A stretch of 10,568 nt of DNA from Hyphomicrobiales bacterium. GTDB lineage: Bacteria; Pseudomonadota; Alphaproteobacteria; Rhizobiales; Xanthobacteraceae. The position numbers and the translations under genes were made by a program. The notes below the pieces were generated by a model, which was given only the letters and a program-made list of their open reading frames with translations, was not told the DNA's origin and made no database searches. Within the stretch, counting starts at the first letter, position 1, and each line of letters opens with the position of its first letter. The stretch spans positions 14,193 through 24,760 of the forward strand of contig JAPLPC010000363.1 of assembly GCA_026400425.1 (NCBI GenBank), given 5' to 3'. Shown in pieces: positions 6,100 through 10,568 of the stretch.

Positions 6100-7572
6100 T
6101 TACTCCGTCGCGGCCAATGGCCGTGCAACTGATTCGAGCGGCTTGCGTTCCGCCGCGATGGCATAGCGCCAGCCGACGACCGCAGCGACGATCATCAGCA
6201 TGGCACCAAGGAGATACCCAGCGAACACGCTGTTGCGCGAGCCGGTATCGATGAGCACTCCGAACAACGCCGGGCCGGCGATGCCGCCGACGCCTGTGCC
6301 GATGGCATAGAACAATGCAATCGCAAGCGCACGGACCTCGATCGGGAACGTCTCGCTCACGGTGAGATAGGCGGCGCTGGCGGCGGGCGAGGCAAAGAAG
6401 AAGATCACCATCCAGGCGATTGTCTGCGTCTGCGCACTCAGGACGCCGATCGAGAACAAATAGCCGGAGCCGGCCAGCAGGATGCCCGACATAGCGTAAG
6501 TGAAAGCGATCATGGTGCGACGGCCGAGCGTATCGAACAGCCGGCCGAGCAAAAGCGGTCCGAGGAAATTGCCGGCAGCGAATGGCAGCAAATACCATCC
6601 CACATGGCTGGAGGAAATGCCGTAGAAATCCGTCAGGATCAGGGCATAGGTGAAGAAGATCGCATTGTAGAAGAAGGCCTGCGCCGCCATCAGCACGAGC
6701 CCGACCAGCGAGCGCTGACGATACGACACCAGCAGCGTTTTGGCGACTTCCGCCAGCGGCGTATGGCTGCGCTGGGTCAGCTTGATTTTCGACAGCGATG
6801 CGATGACTTCAGGCGACGCCTTCTGCTGCGCGGCGCTTTCGATATCGCCGACGATCGCCTCGGCGCGCTCCGGCTGGCCATGGATCATCAGCCAGCGCGG
6901 GCTTTCCGGAATCCACATCCGCATCAACAACACCACAAGGCCGATGGCTGCGCCGGTGAAATAGGCAATGCGCCATCCATAATCCTGCGACACGACGGCG
7001 GGATCCAGCAGCACGATGGCACAGACCGCGCCGAGTGCAGCACCGAGCCAGAAACTGCCATTGATGACGAGATCGGTCCAGCCGCGATACCGAGCCGGCA
7101 CCAGTTCCTGAATGGTCGAATTGATCGCCGTGTATTCGCCGCCGATCCCGGCCCCGGTGAGGAAGCGAAACAGCGCGTAGCTGGCCAAGCTCCACGAAAA
7201 CGCGGTGGCCGCAGCCGCCGTAAGATACAGCGCCAGGGTAATGAAAAACAGTTTCTTGCGACCGATGCGGTCGGTCAGCCAACCGAAACCAAGCGCGCCC
7301 ACCACAGCACCGGCAAGATAGGCGCTGCTGGCAATGCCGATGTCGATATTGCTGAATTTGAGGACCGGATCGTTTTTCAAAGCGCCCGATAATGCCCCAG
7401 CCAAGGTCACTTCGAGCCCGTCGAGGATCCAGGTGACGCCGAGTGCGGTCACCACTCTGGTATGGAATCCACTCCAGCGCAGATTGTCGAGACGCGCGGG
7501 AATGTCGGTCTCGATCACGCGCGCACCCTGCAGAGGCAAACCATCCGGCGCGACGGCCTGGGCTTTACTCAT
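6100..7572 (-). CDS. MFS transporter, sugar-porter/metabolite-symporter type, substrate unknown
   Basis: Inner-membrane secondary transporter of 490 residues with about 12 hydrophobic segments, a normal MFS size. Family marks are motif A between segments 2 and 3 (GFGWLTDRIGRKK, 95-107), its repeat in the second half (GRLFDTLGRR, 343-352), RFLTGAGIGGEYTAIN (136-151), PESPRW at the start of the central loop (222-227), and SETFPIEVRA (406-415), as in the sugar porter and metabolite:H+ symporter groups. The cytoplasmic N-terminus is long (about 35 residues). The ATG at 7572 is supported by GGAG 9 nt upstream. The same frame stays open far upstream only because it runs antisense to the receptor gene. 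It lies 8 nt upstream of otsB, suggesting a functional link with trehalose (export, uptake or precursor import), but this is inference from position; the sequence does not reveal substrate or direction. Its leader holds a terminator-like hairpin. Confidence 0.9.
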   Translation of the reverse strand: MSKAQAVAPDGLPLQGARVIETDIPARLDNLRWSGFHTRVVTALGVTWILDGLEVTLAGALSGALKNDPVLKFSNIDIGIASSAYLAGAVVGALGFGWLTDRIGRKKLFFITLALYLTAAAATAFSWSLASYALFRFLTGAGIGGEYTAINSTIQELVPARYRGWTDLVINGSFWLGAALGAVCAIVLLDPAVVSQDYGWRIAYFTGAAIGLVVLLMRMWIPESPRWLMIHGQPERAEAIVGDIESAAQQKASPEVIASLSKIKLTQRSHTPLAEVAKTLLVSYRQRSLVGLVLMAAQAFFYNAIFFTYALILTDFYGISSSHVGWYLLPFAAGNFLGPLLLGRLFDTLGRRTMIAFTYAMSGILLAGSGYLFSIGVLSAQTQTIAWMVIFFFASPAASAAYLTVSETFPIEVRALAIALFYAIGTGVGGIAGPALFGVLIDTGSRNSVFAGYLLGAMLMIVAAVVGWRYAIAAERKPLESVARPLAATE

Positions 7573-7637
7573 GTGCCCCAACTCCGAGGCGTCGCACGGG
7601 GGTGCTCGTTGCAAACATCTGACAGCCACTTCAACTG

Positions 7638-7664
7638 AAAAAGACCCGTTGCGGGCGCACGGGT
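7638..7664 (-). terminator. Intrinsic-terminator-like hairpin in the leader upstream of the MFS gene
   Basis: On the - strand the arms ACCCGT (7664-7659) and ACGGGT (7649-7644) form a stem that can be lengthened to 8 bp with one bulged A and a GCCC loop. It is followed by C and five T residues (7642-7638). This fits an intrinsic terminator pointing toward the transporter, about 65 nt before its ATG. It would either end a short upstream RNA or act as an attenuator for the transporter-otsB mRNA. Confidence 0.55.
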
Positions 7665-7704
7665 TGCTTCGCTGAGGACATTTGAATGTCCGCAGAGAGC
7701 AACC
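7662..7704 (-). ncRNA. Imperfect long hairpin; candidate small RNA or attenuator leader
   Basis: On the - strand, outer arms GGTTGCT (7704-7698) and AGCAACC (7668-7662) enclose an inner hairpin CTGCGGACAT (7695-7686) / ATGTCCTCAG (7681-7672) with a TCAA loop and one mismatch. The 3' outer arm shares three bases with the 5' arm of the terminator-like hairpin (7644-7664), so the full forms of the two structures exclude each other. No known riboswitch class is recognised. It could equally be a DNA site, since the symmetric part also reads on the + strand upstream of the receptor. Confidence 0.4.
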
Positions 7705-7725
7705 GAAGCGCGGCGCGAAGGTTCC
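7701..7725 (-). promoter_or_regulatory. Near-consensus EcfG-type promoter upstream of the leader RNA and MFS gene
   Basis: On the - strand GGAAC (7725-7721), 16 nt, then GGTT (7704-7701). This is one base short of the GGAAC-N16-CGTT consensus that is perfect in front of otsA. A start near 7694 would give an RNA beginning at the inner hairpin and running into the terminator-like hairpin. If correct, the transporter-otsB unit and otsA share stress control. Confidence 0.4.
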
Positions 7726-7767
7726 GGCGCGGCTCCGTCCCCCTGTGGCGCACAACATCCAATCGAC

Positions 7768-7797
7768 TTGACAAACTCCGCTTTGCCACTGCTTATT
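7768..7797 (+). promoter_or_regulatory. Candidate housekeeping promoter of the TonB-dependent receptor
   Basis: A perfect -35 TTGACA (7768-7773) is followed after 18 nt by CTTATT (7792-7797), a poor -10 (three of six). A start near 7804 would give a leader of about 40 nt. The weak -10 fits a regulated promoter, but it also limits confidence. Confidence 0.4.
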
Positions 7798-7815
7798 GCG
7801 ATTAGTTCGCATTAG
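7797..7815 (+). promoter_or_regulatory. Operator candidate over the receptor promoter
   Basis: An inverted repeat, TGCGA (7797-7801) and TCGCA (7807-7811), with a 5-nt centre overlaps a direct repeat of ATTAG at one-turn spacing (7801-7805, 7811-7815). The site covers the -10/start region, where a repressor would act. A metal regulator of the Fur family (Fur, Zur, Mur or Irr) would be expected for this gene class, but the bases do not clearly match any of their consensus sites that I know. Confidence 0.35.
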
Positions 7816-7842
7816 CATTTGCAGACGGAACCCGGAGGCTGC

Positions 7843-9918
7843 GTGAGTTTGGGAAATTTGCCATTGGTGGCCGCGCTGTCTGGAGCCGCTTGCATCCTGG
7901 GGATGAGCGCGGGGCCCGCCCACGCGCAGGAGGCGTTGTCGGAGATCACCGTCTCGGCGGAGCGCGAAAAGCAGGAGGCGGGCGGGTTCCAATCTACCTC
8001 TACTCTCTCCGGTGAGGCGCTGCAGCGGGCTGCCAGCTCCTCCCTCGCCGACCTGCTGGCGACGCAGCCTGGGATCGCTGCCTCGACCTTCGCGCCGGGC
8101 GCCAGCCGTCCGAACATCCGCGGACTCGACGATTATCGCGTGCGCATCCAAGAAAACGGCGTCGGCAGTCAGGACGTTTCGGATTTCAGCCAGGACCACC
8201 AGGTTCCGGTCGATCCGCTCACCGCCGACAAGGTCGAGGTGATTCGCGGCCCCGCCACCCTGCGTTATGGCAATCAGGCGATCGGCGGCGTGGTCAGTGC
8301 GATCAACAATCGCATCCCGGAAGCGCTGGTGCCCGGTGGCTTTGCCGCCAAAATCAAGGGTGGCGGCGGATCGGTGGACAGCAGCGTCGATGGCGCCGCC
8401 AGCATCGATGCGTCGGGCGAGAATGTCGCCATTCATGTCGATGCGTTCGGCCGCCGCGCCGGCGATTATCGAATTCCCGGCGGTGGCGTGCAGGCCAATA
8501 CGCGTCAGCAGTCCGAAGGCCAGGCCGTCGGTGGCTCGTATATCTTCGACGGCGGGTATATCGGCACAGCGATCCAGCACATCACCAGCCTCTACCATAT
8601 CCCCGGCATCGCCGAATCCGCGGCGCGGACTCGGATCGATCTCGAACAGACCAAATGGACGACCAAAGGCGAATGGCGCGCACCGACCGAGCAGATCGCC
8701 GCGATCCGCTTCGCCATCGGCGTCAGCGACTACAAGCACAAGGAGCTGGCCATCGGCGCCGATGGCATCGACGGCCTGCAGAACACCATCACCAACAAGG
8801 AGATCGAGGGCCGGTTCGAACTCGATCATGCCGCGCTGGCGACGCCGCTGGGCGCACTCACCGGCAGTTGGGGCATCCAGGCCAGCAATCGAAAGCTCGG
8901 CACGGCGGGCGTGCTCGGCGGCCTGCTGGCGCCGACCAATACGGATGCGGTCGGCGGCTTCGCATTCGAACAGCTGCAACTCTCCGATACGCTGAAACTG
9001 CAAGCCGCCGAGCGCGTCGAAGCGCTGTCGGTGTCCGGCATGGCCGCAACATTTCCGGCCAATTTCCTGCCGCCGCCTGATGTATTCACTGAAACCGCAG
9101 CAACGCGAAACTTCGCGCCGATGAGCTTCAGTTTCGGCCTGCTGCAATCGCTGCCATGGGACATGGTGGCATCGTTCAATGCAAGCCGCACCCAGCGCGC
9201 GCCGGCAGCACCGGAGCTGTTCTCGCGCGGCTCCGACGGTGCATCGGGCACCTTCGTGATCGGCAATCCCGATCTCAAGATCGAGACGGCGGAATCGGTC
9301 GAACTCGGGTTGAAGCGCACTGCCGGCCAATTTCGGTTTGAGGCCAGCATCTATTACACGCGCTATCTCGATTTCATCACCAAGCAGCTCACCGGCAATT
9401 TCTGCACCGACGTGTTTGCGAGTTGCGGTGCAACAGGTCCGCTGCTGCAAGTCGCCTATGGCCAGCGCGACGCCAATTTCCGGGGTGCCGAGTTGATGGC
9501 GCAACTCGATGTCGCCTCTGTTCAAGGCGGGATGCTCGGCCTCGACGGTCAGTTCGACATCGTGCGCGCCACCTTCGCCGATGGCGGCAATGTCCCACGC
9601 ATCGCACCGATGCGGCTCGGCGGCGGCATCTGGTGGCGCAGCGCGGAATGGTATGCGCGGCTCGGCCTGCTGCATGCATTCACGCAGGACGATATCGCCA
9701 CCAACGAGACGCCGACCGATGGCTATAATCTGCTGAAGGCCGAGGTGAGCTATACGCACAGTTTCGCCAAAATCGATGGCGGCATGCGCGATATCACTTT
9801 TGGCGTGGTCGGCGACAATCTGCTCGACGAGCGCATCCGCAACCACATATCGTTCAAGAAGGCCGAGGTGTTGCAGCCCGGCCTTGGCGTCCGGTTGTTC
9901 ACGGCCCTGCGATTCTGA
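7843..9918 (+). CDS. TonB-dependent outer-membrane receptor, ZnuD-like
   Basis: Outer-membrane receptor of 691 residues (22-strand barrel with plug) that takes up a metal or metal complex using TonB-ExbB-ExbD energy. Residues 1-28 form a signal peptide with cleavage after AHA; its n-region is unusual in having no Lys or Arg. A TonB box-like stretch (SEITVSAE, 33-40) follows. The plug (about 50-165) contains GASRPNIRGLDDYRVRIQENG, SQDHQVPVDPL and VEVIRGPATLRYG; this set resembles ZnuD zinc receptors and related proteins. A RAPAAPELFSRG...TFVIGNPDL block is in the second half of the barrel, and the protein ends in Phe, as outer-membrane barrels do. The His-rich loop of neisserial ZnuD is not evident, so zinc is only one option besides iron chelates. 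The GTG at 7843 is chosen because GGAGG (7834-7838) lies 4 nt upstream; the only other in-frame start before a stop is TTG at 7819. An exbB-like gene follows. Confidence 0.9.
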   Translation: MSLGNLPLVAALSGAACILGMSAGPAHAQEALSEITVSAEREKQEAGGFQSTSTLSGEALQRAASSSLADLLATQPGIAASTFAPGASRPNIRGLDDYRVRIQENGVGSQDVSDFSQDHQVPVDPLTADKVEVIRGPATLRYGNQAIGGVVSAINNRIPEALVPGGFAAKIKGGGGSVDSSVDGAASIDASGENVAIHVDAFGRRAGDYRIPGGGVQANTRQQSEGQAVGGSYIFDGGYIGTAIQHITSLYHIPGIAESAARTRIDLEQTKWTTKGEWRAPTEQIAAIRFAIGVSDYKHKELAIGADGIDGLQNTITNKEIEGRFELDHAALATPLGALTGSWGIQASNRKLGTAGVLGGLLAPTNTDAVGGFAFEQLQLSDTLKLQAAERVEALSVSGMAATFPANFLPPPDVFTETAATRNFAPMSFSFGLLQSLPWDMVASFNASRTQRAPAAPELFSRGSDGASGTFVIGNPDLKIETAESVELGLKRTAGQFRFEASIYYTRYLDFITKQLTGNFCTDVFASCGATGPLLQVAYGQRDANFRGAELMAQLDVASVQGGMLGLDGQFDIVRATFADGGNVPRIAPMRLGGGIWWRSAEWYARLGLLHAFTQDDIATNETPTDGYNLLKAEVSYTHSFAKIDGGMRDITFGVVGDNLLDERIRNHISFKKAEVLQPGLGVRLFTALRF

Positions 9919-10056
9919 GCCGTGATTTTGACCGCAGCGCCCATGGAATTGCTCCAGTCTCATGCGCAACGTGCCCTTGAGGGCGACATCGCCGGTGCCG
10001 GACGTTATGGTCCGACCCCTTCCGCCATTCGCAACGACCCACGGAATGCAGCTTCG

Positions 10057-10568
10057 ATGACCGGCTCCCGCTTTCACTCCATCAGTCTGCCGGTGAACCT
10101 ATCGCCTTGGGGCATGTTCCAGAATGCCGACATCGTGGTGAAGACCGTGATGATCGGTCTCGCCTGCGCTTCGCTGATGACGTGGACCGTGTGGCTCGCG
10201 AAGATCATCGAGCTGCGCCGTGAAATCGGCTTGGCCCGGCGCCGCCTTGTCTTGCTCGAAAGCGACACCACGCTGCGGCAGGTCGAGCGCGACAGCGCCG
10301 ATGCGCATGATGCCGTGGCGCAATTAATCCACACCGCGGCGCGCGAGACCGAGCTCTCGCATGGCATCTTCGACGATGGCTTCAAGGAACGCATCGCGCT
10401 GCGGCTGGAGCGCGTCGAGGGCGCGATGGCACAGCGCATCGCGCGCGGCATCGGCATCGTCGCCACCATCGGCTCCACATCGCCGTTCATCGGCCTGTTC
10501 GGCACCGTCTGGGGCATCATGAACGCCTTTATCGGCATTTCCGAAACCAAGACCACCAATCTGGCCGT
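10057..10568 (+). CDS. exbB: ExbB-like TonB-system proton channel (3' end cut off by the window)
   Basis: Inner-membrane MotA/TolQ/ExbB proton-channel protein that with ExbD and TonB energises outer-membrane receptors. The 170 residues seen include LSPWGMFQNADIVVK (15-29), a feature of ExbB rather than TolQ, a first membrane segment at about 25-49, a charged cytoplasmic helix region, and the start of the family signature IGSTSPFIGLFGTVWGIMNAF (138-158) in the second segment. The stop lies beyond the window. The start is uncertain: the frame is open from just after the receptor stop, so GTG 9922 (3 nt after that stop) or ATG 9943 are possible. ATG 10057 is preferred because codons before it lack the strong G/C third-position bias seen after it and because it gives an E. 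coli-like N-terminus. No start has a strong ribosome binding site. Location after the receptor suggests a transport operon with exbD and tonB next. Confidence 0.9.
   Translation, partial: MTGSRFHSISLPVNLSPWGMFQNADIVVKTVMIGLACASLMTWTVWLAKIIELRREIGLARRRLVLLESDTTLRQVERDSADAHDAVAQLIHTAARETELSHGIFDDGFKERIALRLERVEGAMAQRIARGIGIVATIGSTSPFIGLFGTVWGIMNAFIGISETKTTNLA

Noticed and set aside
6092..6598. N-terminal extension of OtsB
   Set aside because: The frame overlaps the transporter gene out of frame, and the protein core starts normally after ATG 6091.
7573..7842. Cobalamin or other known riboswitch before the receptor
   Set aside because: TonB receptors often have one, but no B12-box or other conserved riboswitch core is visible on the + strand, and the probable leader is only about 40 nt.
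7828..7850. GGAAC near the receptor start as a possible EcfG -35 box
   Set aside because: No CGTT lies 16-17 nt downstream, and the element sits in the ribosome binding region.
6100..10077. One continuous open frame of over 1300 codons on the - strand
   Set aside because: Its upstream two thirds run antisense to the receptor gene and the divergent region and read as low-complexity Arg/Ala/Gly/Asp-rich protein, a result of high-GC codon bias. Only the part from 7572 down is the transporter.
1..10568. Insertion sequences, CRISPR arrays, prophage or toxin-antitoxin genes
   Set aside because: No transposase, integrase, regularly spaced repeats or small paired genes were seen, and base composition looks even across the window.

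Overview
The window looks like chromosomal DNA of an alphaproteobacterium of the order Hyphomicrobiales, most likely the Bradyrhizobium/Rhodopseudomonas/Afipia/Tardiphaga group (Nitrobacteraceae). The grounds are high GC with strong G/C at third codon positions, frequent GTG starts, a perfect match to the alphaproteobacterial EcfG (general stress response sigma) promoter, and the protein families present. This placement is inference from sequence character, not a database result.

Layout. Positions 1-2569 (+ strand) hold a metabolic gene string: the 3' part of a PfkB-type sugar kinase, a short-chain dehydrogenase/reductase, and an AcuI/YhdH-type acrylyl-CoA reductase, with gaps of 47 and 29 nt and a clear ribosome binding site before each of the last two. 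Convergent to it on the - strand are a DUF2786-type gene of unknown function (2619-3356) and, just upstream of that gene, tRNA-Ser(GGA) (3380-3469).

Positions 3613-7572 (- strand) form a trehalose block. In transcription order it is an MFS transporter, then otsB (trehalose-6-phosphate phosphatase, starting 8 nt after the transporter stop), then otsA (trehalose-6-phosphate synthase) after a 178-nt gap. otsA has its own perfect EcfG-type promoter (GGAAC-N16-CGTT) placed so that the transcript would start about 23 nt before the GTG start. OtsA makes trehalose-6-phosphate from UDP-glucose and glucose-6-phosphate, and OtsB dephosphorylates it. The promoter therefore points to stress-induced synthesis of a compatible solute. 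The transporter may move trehalose or a related compound, but its substrate cannot be read from the sequence.

The 270-nt divergent region 7573-7842 is the least conventional part. On the - strand it contains a near-EcfG promoter (GGAAC-N16-GGTT), a long imperfect hairpin, and an overlapping terminator-like hairpin followed by five T residues, all ahead of the transporter start. This looks like either a short stress-induced small RNA or an attenuator leader. On the + strand it contains a TTGACA -35 box and a palindrome/direct-repeat operator candidate ahead of a ZnuD-like TonB-dependent outer-membrane receptor (7843-9918). The window ends inside an exbB-like gene, which would energise that receptor together with exbD/tonB genes expected beyond the edge.

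No insertion sequence, CRISPR array, prophage or obviously new multi-gene system is visible. The points most worth following up are regulatory: the otsA promoter and the leader/small RNA candidate upstream of the transporter.
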